Shown in pieces: positions 10,518 through 18,569 of a stretch of DNA of 60,103 nucleotides. Source of the stretch: Caballeronia catudaia (GTDB lineage: Bacteria > Pseudomonadota > Gammaproteobacteria > Burkholderiales > Burkholderiaceae). The position numbers were made by a program, and so were the translations under genes. The stretch is from positions 1 through 60,103 of the forward strand of contig NZ_FCOF02000041.1 of assembly GCF_001544755.2 (NCBI RefSeq). The letters run 5' to 3'. Position 1 is the first letter of the stretch; every line of letters begins with the position of its first letter. Below the pieces are notes generated by a model. The model searched no databases. It was not told the DNA's origin and was given only the letters and a program-made list of their open reading frames with translations.

Positions 10518-11189
10518 ATGACCATCCTCGTAATCGAAGACGACCGCAAGACCGGCGACTACCTGAAAAAGGGGCTCATCGAGTCCGGCTATCAGGTCGA
10601 ACTCGTGCGCAACGGTACGGATGGACTGCATCAGGCGCTCGCGAACAACTACGAGCTGATCGTGCTCGACGTGATGCTGCCCGGCATCGACGGCTGGCAG
10701 ATCATGTCGGCCTTGCGCGCGAAACGTGACTTGCCTGTCATCTTTCTCACGGCGCGCGATCACGTGACGGACCGCATTCACGGATTGGAACTCGGCGCGG
10801 ACGACTATCTCGTCAAGCCTTTCTCCTTCACGGAACTCGTGCTGCGTATCCGCACGCTGCTGCGGCGCGGCGTGATGCGCGAATCGGACACGTTTCAGGT
10901 CGCGGATCTTCATGTCGATGTCCTGCGCCGCAAAGTGACGCGCAAAGGCATGGATATCGCGCTGACGAACAAGGAGTTCGCGCTGCTGCATCTCTTTTGC
11001 AAGCATCAGGGCGAAGCGCTTTCGCGCACGCTGATCGCATCGGAAGTGTGGGACATGAATTTCGACAGCGACACCAATGTCGTCGATGTCGCGATAAAGC
11101 GCCTGCGCGCGAAGATCGACAATCCGTTCGACCTGAAGCTGATTCACACGGTGCGCAGCATCGGCTATTCGTTCGGGGAGAATCCTTGA
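10518..11189 (+). CDS. OmpR/PhoB-family response regulator of heavy-metal or oxidative-stress type
   Basis: The 223-residue protein has a receiver domain (1-115) with acidic pocket EDD at 7-9, phospho-acceptor Asp51 in LIVLDVMLPG, and the conserved Thr and Lys in FLTARD and DYLVKPFSF. A winged-helix DNA-binding domain follows (about 130-220; TNKEFALLHLF, NVVDVAIKRLRAKID). ATG 10518 gives the family-typical MTILVIEDD start; the longer frame is discarded. It overlaps the kinase gene by TTGA. Closest families are IrlR/CopR/HprR. HprR controls msrPQ in E. coli, so control of the divergent molybdopterin operon is a reasonable inference. Confidence 0.93.
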   Translation: MTILVIEDDRKTGDYLKKGLIESGYQVELVRNGTDGLHQALANNYELIVLDVMLPGIDGWQIMSALRAKRDLPVIFLTARDHVTDRIHGLELGADDYLVKPFSFTELVLRIRTLLRRGVMRESDTFQVADLHVDVLRRKVTRKGMDIALTNKEFALLHLFCKHQGEALSRTLIASEVWDMNFDSDTNVVDVAIKRLRAKIDNPFDLKLIHTVRSIGYSFGENP

Positions 11190-12592
11190 ACCGGCCTTCG
11201 CGTTCGCTTGCAGTACGCATCGCGTTATCGTTCGTGGTGATCGTGTGCGTCGTCGTGGGCATGGTCGGCGCATCGCTGTATCACGCGACGAATCTCGCGC
11301 TGTCCACGCGGGCGGATTATCAATTGATCGGACGCGTCGAGCATTTTCGTTCGCTGCTGCACGATCTCTACACGATCAAGGAAATCGAAGCGCGCCCCCG
11401 CCTCTTCGAAACGATGCTCGGCGACCGGCAGGACGTCATCATCTTTCGCCGCGCGGGCGCCGCGCCTTTCATCAATGTGAATCCCGAGCAGATGCCGCTG
11501 CCGCCGTTGAAGGCCGTGCCGGTGACGCGTCCCATCGGGCTCGACGACCTCTACGAAGGCACGCGCGCGGATGGCGTGCGCATGCGCTGGCTCGGCGCGC
11601 AGGCGCGTATCGGTGAAAGCGGCGAGGTCGTGGAGATCATCGCGGCTCACGTGATGACGCAGGAAGCGCACGTGTTGTCGACGTATCTGGTGCGCGTGTG
11701 GATCAACGTGATCGGCGCGGTGCTCGTCACGCTGCTGCTCGCCTGGTGGGTCACGAGCCGGGGGCTGAAGCCGCTCAGATCGATGGCCGACAAAGCCGCG
11801 GAGATCACGCCGAACCAGTTGTCGTCACGGCTCGATGTCGCGCATGCGCCCGCGGAATTGCAGAGTCTCGCCGCTTCGTTCAATGCGATGCTCGATCGTC
11901 TGGAGCACGGCTACGAGCGTCTGCTGCAATTCTCCGCCGATCTCGCGCATGAGTTGCGCACGCCCATCGGCGTGTTGATCGGCGAGACGCAGGTGACGCT
12001 CGCGCATGAGCGCGGCGTCGCGGAATATCGTAGCGTGCTCGAATCGAATCTGGAGGAACTGGAGCGGCTCGCGCGCATCGCGCAGAACATTCTCTTTCTC
12101 GCGCAGGCCGATCACGGGCCGCAACGCATCGAGCGCGAGCGGCTCGATATCCGCGAGGAGGTCGAAACCATTGGCGCTTACTTCGAAGGCATCGCTGACG
12201 AGCGCCGCATCACGTTCGAGATCGACGCCAACGGCGAGATGCTCGCGAATCCGATCATGTGCCGCAGAGCGATCGGCAATGTCGTCGTCAATGCGGTGCG
12301 TTATGCGGCGACGGGGACCGTCGTGCGCCTGAGCGGGCACGCGGACGAAGAAGGCGCGCGCATCGTCGTGGGAAATCATGGCGCGCGCATCGCACAGGAA
12401 GAGCTCGAAAAGCTCTTCGACCGCTTTTATCGCGGCGATGCGGCGCGCAGCGAGTTCACCGAATCGAGCGGGCTCGGCTTATCGATCGTGCAGGCGATCA
12501 TGCGTCTGCATGGCGGCAGCGCGTCCGCCACATGCACGCAAGATGGATGGATCGAATTCACGCTGCACTTTCCGTCCGCTCACGTGACCTGA
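11186..12592 (+). CDS. heavy-metal-type sensor histidine kinase
   Basis: The 468-residue kinase begins at TTG 11186 inside TTGA, overlapping the regulator's TGA, with GGGGAG five bases upstream; no ATG start fits as well. Order: short N tail, transmembrane helix about 10-32, periplasmic sensor region, second helix about 170-190 (VIGAVLVTLLLAWWVTSRG), HAMP, HisKA with His255 in SADLAHELRTPIGVL, and HATPase with FDRFYRGDAARSE and SSGLGLSIVQAI. It should autophosphorylate and act on the regulator upstream. Signal unknown; relatives sense copper, silver or hypochlorous/peroxide stress. It ends 6 bp from the convergent reductase-like gene. Confidence 0.92.
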   Translation: MNRPSRSLAVRIALSFVVIVCVVVGMVGASLYHATNLALSTRADYQLIGRVEHFRSLLHDLYTIKEIEARPRLFETMLGDRQDVIIFRRAGAAPFINVNPEQMPLPPLKAVPVTRPIGLDDLYEGTRADGVRMRWLGAQARIGESGEVVEIIAAHVMTQEAHVLSTYLVRVWINVIGAVLVTLLLAWWVTSRGLKPLRSMADKAAEITPNQLSSRLDVAHAPAELQSLAASFNAMLDRLEHGYERLLQFSADLAHELRTPIGVLIGETQVTLAHERGVAEYRSVLESNLEELERLARIAQNILFLAQADHGPQRIERERLDIREEVETIGAYFEGIADERRITFEIDANGEMLANPIMCRRAIGNVVVNAVRYAATGTVVRLSGHADEEGARIVVGNHGARIAQEELEKLFDRFYRGDAARSEFTESSGLGLSIVQAIMRLHGGSASATCTQDGWIEFTLHFPSAHVT

Positions 12593-12598
12593 CCGGCA

Positions 12599-14401
12599 TT
12601 ACCGCGCCGGCACACTCAAAGCCTCGCGCTTCGCCAGCAGCCCATGAATCTGCGCGACGACCGCCGCGCCTTCGCCCACCGCAGCCGCGACGCGCTTGGT
12701 CGAACTGGAGCGCACGTCGCCGATTGCGAACACGCCCGGCACGCTCGTTTCGAGCGCGAGCACGCCTTGCGTGCGCCCTTCGTGCGCCTCGGGACCGGTC
12801 AGCACGAAACCCTTGCCATCGACATTCACGTTGCAATTGCGCAGCCAGTCGGTGTTCGGGTCCGCGCCGGTGAAGAGAAACAGATGCCGCGAATCAATCG
12901 TGAGCGGACCGTCGGGCGTCTTGCAGTTGACGGCGGTGAGCGCGCGGCCATCGCCATCGAGCGAGGTGATCTGCGTATGCGTGCGCACCGTCACGTTCGG
13001 CAAGGAGCCGATGCGCTCCACCAGATAATGCGACATGCTCGCCGCGAGCCCCGCGCCGCGAATCAGCACGTGTACGTGCTTCGCGTGCGAAGCCAGATAC
13101 ACGACCGCCTGTCCCGCCGAATTGCCGCCGCCGACGAGCACGACTTCCGCGTTCTTGCACAGCTTCGCCTCGACCGGCGACGCCCAGTAGTACGTGCCGT
13201 GCCCTTCATAACGCTCGAGTCCGGCGATGTCCGGCCGCCGATACGCCGCGCCCGACGCGATCACGACCGTCTGCGTCGTCACGCGCGTGCCGTTTTCCAG
13301 CTCGATCTGAATCGGATTGCAGTCGCAGTGCAGCGCCTTGATCTTCGTCGGAATCGCGATATGCGCGCCGAACTTCTGCGCCTGCACGAATGCGCGACCG
13401 GCGAGCGCCTGGCCGGAGATGCCCGTCGGAAAACCGAGATAGTTCTCGATGCGCGAGCTCGCGCCCGCCTGCCCGCCCGGCGCGCGGCAATCGAACACCG
13501 CCACCGACAGGCCTTCCGACGCCGCATACACCGCCGTCGCGAGACCGGCCGGCCCCGCGCCGACGATCGCCACATCGTAGATATGCGCCGGATCGAACTC
13601 GGGCAGCCAGCCGAGTTGCGTCGCGATCTGATTTTCGTCGGGCGCGCGCAGCACCGTGCCGTCCGGACAGATGACGAGCGGAAAATCGGAGGTCGATGCC
13701 GAGATGCGTTCGAGCAGCGCAATGGCGTCGGGATCGGTGCAGGCGTCGATCACCGTATGCGGATAACCGTTGCGCCGCAAAAAGCTTTGTAGCGACACGA
13801 GGTGGCCATCGTCCGACTGGCCGAGCAGCACCGGGCCACTGCCTTTTTCGATGAGCCCGACGCGCCGCAGGATCAGCGCGCGCATGATGCGCTCGCCCAG
13901 TTCGGCTTCCGCGACGAGCAGCGCACGCAGACGTTCCGGCGGAATCACGATGCCGTCGACGTCCTCGGCGGCCAGGCCATCGACGAGACATGGCTTGCCC
14001 GAAAGCTGCGCCACTTCGGCCAGAAAATGCCCCGGCCCGTGCTCGACGACGAGATGCTCCTGCCCGAGCGCATTGCGCCGCGTGACTCGCACGAGCCCGG
14101 CGAGCACGATCACCATGCCGCGGCCGGTTTCGCCCGTGCGAAACATCCACTCGCCGCGACGCCAGTGCGCCGCGGTGCCGAAGCGGCTCATGCGCTCGAT
14201 TTCGCTGTCCGTCAGGCGCGGAAACATCTGATGCGCGCGCGTTTCGAGCGGCGAGAACGGCGCGCTTTCATCGGTTGCGATCGGAGGAGCGGCAGGCGTC
14301 GGCACGACATTCGGGTTCGGACTTTCGATAGGCTCGCGCGCACTCCACGCGACGACATTCGGCATGCCTTGTCCGTACTCGCCATTGGGGGTGGTGCTCA
14401 T
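12599..14401 (-). CDS. cyclic nucleotide-binding domain fused to a thioredoxin reductase-like flavoprotein lacking CXXC
   Basis: Of 600 residues, about 55-175 form a CRP-type cNMP-binding domain (GRGMVIVLAGLVRVTRR, ALGQEHLVVEHGPGHF), about 185-270 a thioredoxin-fold-like insert, and 275-595 a pyridine nucleotide-disulfide oxidoreductase. FAD site GAGPAG is at 281-286, the second dinucleotide site VGGGNSAGQ near 424-432, and the FAD-closing GDVRSSSTKRVA is near the C terminus. Where thioredoxin reductases have CATC, this protein reads YYWASPVEAKLC (404-415), so the usual dithiol is missing. GGAG lies seven bases before the ATG. It is translationally coupled to the DedA-rhodanese gene by ATGA. 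The physiological reaction is unknown. Confidence 0.88.
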   Translation of the reverse strand: MSTTPNGEYGQGMPNVVAWSAREPIESPNPNVVPTPAAPPIATDESAPFSPLETRAHQMFPRLTDSEIERMSRFGTAAHWRRGEWMFRTGETGRGMVIVLAGLVRVTRRNALGQEHLVVEHGPGHFLAEVAQLSGKPCLVDGLAAEDVDGIVIPPERLRALLVAEAELGERIMRALILRRVGLIEKGSGPVLLGQSDDGHLVSLQSFLRRNGYPHTVIDACTDPDAIALLERISASTSDFPLVICPDGTVLRAPDENQIATQLGWLPEFDPAHIYDVAIVGAGPAGLATAVYAASEGLSVAVFDCRAPGGQAGASSRIENYLGFPTGISGQALAGRAFVQAQKFGAHIAIPTKIKALHCDCNPIQIELENGTRVTTQTVVIASGAAYRRPDIAGLERYEGHGTYYWASPVEAKLCKNAEVVLVGGGNSAGQAVVYLASHAKHVHVLIRGAGLAASMSHYLVERIGSLPNVTVRTHTQITSLDGDGRALTAVNCKTPDGPLTIDSRHLFLFTGADPNTDWLRNCNVNVDGKGFVLTGPEAHEGRTQGVLALETSVPGVFAIGDVRSSSTKRVAAAVGEGAAVVAQIHGLLAKREALSVPAR

Positions 14402-15507
14402 GCACGATCTCCGTGTGGAAAACCCGCTTCATGAAGGGATGCCGAACCCGCCGAGCCCGCCGATGCCGCCGATGCCGAGGCTTTCACCGGCCACGGGCAC
14501 ATCGCGGCCATTTCGGCGACTTCCTCGGGCGTCGTCGCCACGAGCTCGCCGAACTCGGTCAGCGTCGCGACATCGAAACCGGCGAGCCGCCAGGCGTCGA
14601 GCCCGCCGGTGAGCGGCACGACGTCGCGAAAACCCGCGTTGCGCATCGTCTTCGCCATCCACGCCGCCGATACCTCGTTCGGGCACGAACAATAGATGAC
14701 GACCTTGCGCGACTTGTCGTAGCTTTCGATGATGTTCGCGAGATCGCGCTCGTCGGCGAAGAGCGAGCCGGGAATCGTCTGCGGATCGAGCATGCGCTTT
14801 TCCGGCGAACGGATATCGAAGATGACGGGCAGCGGCTCGTCGTTCATCAGCGCATAAAGCTCGTCCACGCTGATGCGCGCCTTCTCCAGCGTCGCCATGA
14901 GCGCGCGGCGGCGCCACCAGCGATAGACGACATAGACCGCGAGCAGCGCGGCGACGACCATCACCGCCTGGCGGCCGAGCTGCGAGATCATCGCGAACAC
15001 CATTTCCAGTTGCGCCGCGAAGATCACGCCGACGGTCAGTCCGACCGCGCCCCACAACGCGATGCCCGCGCCGTCGTGCGCGATGAAGCTGCGCAGGCGC
15101 ACGCCCATCGCGCCCGCGAGCGGGACGGAGACGAGCGACAGGCCGGGGATGAACTTCGCGACCAGCAGCACGCGCACGCCCCAGCGGCCGAAGAAGCGCT
15201 CGGTCTTTTTCACGCAAGTGTCGCGTGAGAGGGACAGCTTGCAGATGGTCTTGAGCGTCTTGTCGCCGTACTTGCGCCCGCCCTGAAACCAGACGAGATC
15301 GCCGAGCACGCCGCCCGCCACCGCGACGCACAGCACGCCGGCGAGCGGCGGCCAGAACGCGCCGCCGTCGACCGCCATCAGCGCGATGGACGCGCCGACG
15401 ATGATCATCGTCGGCATCGCGGGCACGGGCAGCCCGAGCGCCGAGCCCATTACGTTGACGAAAACGATCGCCGGGCCGAATCGATCGACTAGCTGATGCA
15501 ACAACAT
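14398..15507 (-). CDS. DedA-family membrane protein fused to a rhodanese domain
   Basis: The 369-residue protein starts at ATG 15507, with GGGAG seven bases upstream; 29 extra residues in the open frame are discarded. Residues about 10-200 are a DedA/VTT domain with several membrane segments and the FQGGRKYG and FIPGLSLVSVPLAGAMG blocks. Residues about 213-325 are a rhodanese domain (VIFDIRSPEKR, then VIYCSCPNEVSAAWMAK with Cys273 as candidate catalytic cysteine). The C-terminal tail is Ala/Ser-rich. DedA proteins take part in lipid flipping and envelope homeostasis; the fusion brings a sulfur-transfer or thiol-sensing domain to the membrane. It overlaps the downstream flavoprotein gene by four bases, so the two are probably made together. 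Confidence 0.9.
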   Translation of the reverse strand: MLLHQLVDRFGPAIVFVNVMGSALGLPVPAMPTMIIVGASIALMAVDGGAFWPPLAGVLCVAVAGGVLGDLVWFQGGRKYGDKTLKTICKLSLSRDTCVKKTERFFGRWGVRVLLVAKFIPGLSLVSVPLAGAMGVRLRSFIAHDGAGIALWGAVGLTVGVIFAAQLEMVFAMISQLGRQAVMVVAALLAVYVVYRWWRRRALMATLEKARISVDELYALMNDEPLPVIFDIRSPEKRMLDPQTIPGSLFADERDLANIIESYDKSRKVVIYCSCPNEVSAAWMAKTMRNAGFRDVVPLTGGLDAWRLAGFDVATLTEFGELVATTPEEVAEMAAMCPWPVKASASAASAGSAGSASLHEAGFPHGDRA

Positions 15508-15737
15508 GGGAAATCTCCCGCGCGGGAAGGTGTATTCGCGAAGACGACGGGAAGCGCGCCGCCGGATTGGGTCAGCGGCGCGGCGAAGGCGCAAGAAGCA
15601 CGAAAGCGAGCGAGATACGAGCTTGCCACCGCCCGTGGTTCAACGCGGTGCACGCGGCGCCAGGCCGACGTTCGTCACATTTAAGAGATAAGTGTAGCCC
15701 GGAAATGCGAATGCACGCATGACGGGCGCGAAGGACG

Positions 15738-15762
15738 CGGGCATCGCATTGCACGATGCCCG
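15738..15762. terminator. possible stem-loop after denD
   Basis: CGGGCATCG (15738-15746) pairs perfectly with CGATGCCCG (15754-15762) around a 7-nt loop. It lies 22 bp past the denD stop. There is no T run on the minus strand, so termination is uncertain. The rest of the gap 15508-15783 shows nothing clear. Confidence 0.5.
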
Positions 15763-15783
15763 GTTGAGGGTCAGAGTTTGGGA

Positions 15784-16761
15784 TTACGCGCGTTCGTCGG
15801 CGCGCTTTTCCTCGATATAGGCGCGGATCACGTCGGCGAAATTCTCGTCGCCCGACAGGCCCAGCTGCTCCGCGCGCGCGGTGTTCCATGCGCCCGGCCA
15901 GCTGCCGACGATCTTCTCGATGCGCTCGTCGCGCTGCCAGTCGATGCGCCCGGCGGCCTCATCGCCCGCCACTTCACGCAGCGCCGCGACCATCTCGTTC
16001 ACGCTCACCGACAAGCCCGGCAGATTGACGATCGGCCGGTTGCCGAGTTTCTCACGATCGATCTCGCAGCCCGCGATCAGCGCTTCGACCGCGCTCTTCG
16101 GCGAAAGCAGCCACACGCGCGTTTCGCCGTCGACGGGACACGTCGAGCGAACGCCCGCCAGCGGTTCGCGAATGATGCCGCTCGCAAACGACGACGCCGC
16201 CGCGTTCGGCAAGCCCGGCCGCACGCTGATCGTCGGCAGGCGCAGCACGCGGCCATCGACGAAACCGCGCCGCGCATAGTCCGACAGCAGCAGCTCGGCG
16301 ATCGCCTTCTGCGTGCCGTACGACGATTGCGGATTGAGCGCGGTGTCGTCCTGCACGACATCGGGCAGCGTGCCGCCGTACACCGCCACCGAGCTCGTGA
16401 ACACGACGCGCGGCTTGTGGCCCGCCGCGCGGCACACTTCGAGCAGCGCGCGCGATGCGTCGAGGTTGATCTTCATGCCGAGATCGAAGTCGGCTTCGGC
16501 TTGACCGCTGACGATCGCGGCGAGATGAAAGATCGCTTCTGTCTGCGTATCGATGTGGCGGCGCAGCACGGCGGGATCGGATATATCGCCGGTTTCCGCG
16601 CGCACGCGTTCGTCGCTGAGGAGGCGATCGTCGTTCGGCAGCGCGACGTCCAGCAGGACGATTTCCGTGACCGGCTTGCCGTTCAGTTCGTTTCGATCCA
16701 GCAGACGCTTCGCGAGACGCTGGCCGATGAAACCCGCGCCGCCGGTGATGAGAATCTTCAT
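15784..16761 (-). CDS. denD: D-erythronate dehydrogenase (SDR extended, NAD-dependent epimerase fold)
   Basis: The 325-residue protein opens MKILITGGAGFIGQRLAKRL, with the TGGAGFIG nucleotide motif, and has the catalytic pattern TSSVAVYGG with a later SSYGTQKAIAE (Tyr-x-x-x-Lys). The FHLAAIVSGQAEADFDLG block is characteristic of DenD. In the tetronate pathways described for Proteobacteria, DenD oxidises D-erythronate to 2-oxo-tetronate, which then enters OtnI, OtnK and OtnC. It is the last gene of the leftward tetronate operon, 28 bp after otnI, with AAAGGAAAG before its ATG. The assignment rests on sequence plus complete pathway context. Confidence 0.9.
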   Translation of the reverse strand: MKILITGGAGFIGQRLAKRLLDRNELNGKPVTEIVLLDVALPNDDRLLSDERVRAETGDISDPAVLRRHIDTQTEAIFHLAAIVSGQAEADFDLGMKINLDASRALLEVCRAAGHKPRVVFTSSVAVYGGTLPDVVQDDTALNPQSSYGTQKAIAELLLSDYARRGFVDGRVLRLPTISVRPGLPNAAASSFASGIIREPLAGVRSTCPVDGETRVWLLSPKSAVEALIAGCEIDREKLGNRPIVNLPGLSVSVNEMVAALREVAGDEAAGRIDWQRDERIEKIVGSWPGAWNTARAEQLGLSGDENFADVIRAYIEEKRADERA

Positions 16762-16789
16762 GTGCGCTTTCCTTTCGTTGTTGCGTCGT

Positions 16790-17578
16790 TCAAAGGTAAG
16801 GTTTGAGCCAGCCGAGACCCTCGGATGTGCCCGCTTTCGGTTTGTATTCGCAGCCGATATAGCCCTCGTAACCGAGGGAATCGATCAGGTCGAACAGATA
16901 CGGATAGTTCAGCTCGCCGATGCTCGGTTCATGCCGCTCCGGCACGCCCGCGATCTGGATATGGCCGATGCCCGCATTCGGGCGCTTCATGTCGCGCTTC
17001 AGCTTGATCGCGATGTCGCCTTCCACGATCTGGCAGTGGTAGATGTCGAATTGCACTTGCAGGTTTGGGGCGTTTATCTCGTCGCAGATTTGCTGGGCTT
17101 CGTCCTGGCGGTTCAGGAAGAAGCCGGGGATATCGCGGGTGTTGATCGGCTCTATTACGATGCCGATGTTCGCCTTCCGCGCTTCTCTTGCCGCGTAGTC
17201 GAGGTTCTTTTTGTATGTTTCGCGATGTTTGTCGCGGGGTTGATCTTTGGCGATCAGGCCGGCCATTACGTGGAGTTTCTTGTTGCCTAGTATGGCGGCG
17301 TATTCGAGGCCCTTTTCCACGCTCTGTTTGAACTCCTCTTCCCTTCCGGGGATGGACGCTATGCCGCGTTCGCCCTTGCTCCAATCGCCCGGTGGGGCGT
17401 TGAAAAGCGCTTGCGTCAGGTTGTTGTCTTTTAAACGCTGCTCGATGTCTTGCGCTGCGAAGTCGTACGGGAACAGGAATTCAACCGCCTTGAAACCGTC
17501 TCTCGATGCTGCCGCGAAACGGTCCAGGAACGCATGCTCCGTGTACATCATCGTCAGGTTTGCGGCGAATTTTGGCAT
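16790..17578 (-). CDS. otnI: 2-oxo-tetronate isomerase, hydroxypyruvate isomerase-like TIM barrel
   Basis: The 262-residue product starts at ATG 17578 (MPKFAANLTMMYTEHAFLD), with AAGGAG ten bases upstream. The frame to 17653 runs into the repeat element and is not used. The AP-endonuclease-2/Hyi fold is shown by GFKAVEFLFPYDF, the metal-site blocks VIEPINTRDIPGFFL (Glu) and VQFDIYHCQIVEGD (Asp, His), and the C-terminal YEGYIGCEYKPKAGTSEGLGW (Glu). OtnI converts 2-oxo- to 3-oxo-tetronate. Its 5' third uses many codons rare in this window (ATA, CTA, AGA, AGG). A 315-bp repeat separates it from otnC, unlike the tight spacing elsewhere in the operon. Confidence 0.9.
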   Translation of the reverse strand: MPKFAANLTMMYTEHAFLDRFAAASRDGFKAVEFLFPYDFAAQDIEQRLKDNNLTQALFNAPPGDWSKGERGIASIPGREEEFKQSVEKGLEYAAILGNKKLHVMAGLIAKDQPRDKHRETYKKNLDYAAREARKANIGIVIEPINTRDIPGFFLNRQDEAQQICDEINAPNLQVQFDIYHCQIVEGDIAIKLKRDMKRPNAGIGHIQIAGVPERHEPSIGELNYPYLFDLIDSLGYEGYIGCEYKPKAGTSEGLGWLKPYL

Positions 17579-17612
17579 TTTCTTCGTGCTCCTTATGGAA
17601 TCATGATTTCTT

Positions 17613-17927
17613 GTCGGTTTATTTGTGTTGCCCCTGTGCGGGGCAGCAGTCACTTTCTTTGCTCGGGACCAGAGTAAGCGCTAAAGCGCCAACTCTGGTC
17701 GACGCAAAGAAAGTAACCAAAGAAACAGCTATCCCCATCCAAAGTACTTCACACCGGCCCCGGCACAGGCGATCGGCTGAATGGAACCCGGAGTAGCGGG
17801 TGCCCTCATTGCCGAACCGGGCTTAGATCGCGCACGGTCTGTGTCGTCGCACCGCTCAACAAATGGGTACAGCCCTTGCAAGCTCCGGCACTGCGCTACG
17901 CGCTGCCGTTGGGCATTCTTCAGGTTG
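17613..17927. repeat. dispersed repeat, copy A (single unit), inside the tetronate operon
   Basis: This 315-bp stretch is non-coding. It begins with GTGTTGCCCC (17625-17634), then a nested hairpin: ACTTTCTTTGC (17652-17662) with GCAAAGAAAGT (17704-17714) outside, GACCAGAGT (17667-17675) with ACTCTGGTC (17692-17700) inside, and GCGC-TAAA-GCGC (17678-17689) at the apex. Further right are GATCGCGCACGGTCTG (about 17826-17841) and CGCTACGCGCTGCCGTTGGG (about 17895-17914). All blocks recur in copy B at 57536-58160. It ends against the otnC stop codon. Short open frames in it are not credible genes. Confidence 0.88.
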
Positions 17928-18569
17928 CTACCAGCGTGCGCCAAATGTTTTTCTTAGATCCTCTATCGCTGCTTCCGGTAATGGCTCGGGGCGCGGCATC
18001 GTCGACAGATATAACCGCGCTGTCTCCTCCAGCTCCTCCAGCGCATAGCTCGCGTGCGATACCGTCTTCTCCCATACCACCGGTCCCAATCGCTCCAGCA
18101 ACACCGCACGCACCCTCGACGCCAACGCCGCCACCTCCTCCGCTACGCCCTCATCTCCCGGACGGCGGTACGCTATCAACGGCACATGGCCCACCTTCAT
18201 CACGTAGTACGGCGTGATCGGCGGCAAAACGTCATCGTTGCTCCATACGCCCGCCAACGTCAGCGCGACCAGATGCGTCGAATGCGTGTGAACCACGCCT
18301 TTTGCACCGGCACTGTTTTCATAGATCTTGCGATGCAGCGCCAGCGTCTTCGACGGCCTTCCGCCCGACACATGATTGCCCCGGCTGTCCACCTTCGAAA
18401 TGTCGTTCGGGTCGAGGCGGCCGAGGCACGCGTCCGTCGGCGTGATCAGCCAGCCATCATCGAGACGCGCGCTGATATTGCCCGCGCTGCCAACCGTGTA
18501 GCGCCGCTCGTACAGGCTCTTGCCCGTCACGCAAATCTCTTCCCGGATACGGTTCTCGTTCGATGCCAT
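17928..18569 (-). CDS. otnC: 3-oxo-tetronate 4-phosphate decarboxylase (class II aldolase family)
   Basis: The 213-residue protein is of the class II aldolase/adducin fold. The phosphate-binding SAGNISARL and SGGRPSKTLALH, and the zinc-ligand VVHTHSTHLVALTLAG and LIAYRRPGDEGVAEEVA blocks are visible. OtnC decarboxylates 3-oxo-tetronate 4-phosphate to dihydroxyacetone phosphate. The start is taken as ATG 18569, which overlaps the otnK stop as TGATG with AAGG seven bases upstream; GTG at 18572 is an alternative adding one residue. The last 20 codons are unusually rich in ATA, TTA, CTA, AGA and ACA, right where the gene meets repeat copy A. Confidence 0.9.
   Translation of the reverse strand: MASNENRIREEICVTGKSLYERRYTVGSAGNISARLDDGWLITPTDACLGRLDPNDISKVDSRGNHVSGGRPSKTLALHRKIYENSAGAKGVVHTHSTHLVALTLAGVWSNDDVLPPITPYYVMKVGHVPLIAYRRPGDEGVAEEVAALASRVRAVLLERLGPVVWEKTVSHASYALEELEETARLYLSTMPRPEPLPEAAIEDLRKTFGARW

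Noticed and set aside
17613..17927. Insertion sequence or transposase remnant at the repeat
   Set aside because: No transposase-like frame, and the length of each unit is far below that of an IS; a non-autonomous element remains possible.
17729..17944. Short ORFs within repeat copy A (and 57542-57760, 57699-58028 in copy B)
   Set aside because: They share sequence only because the repeat DNA is shared; frames are not conserved and no domain is visible.
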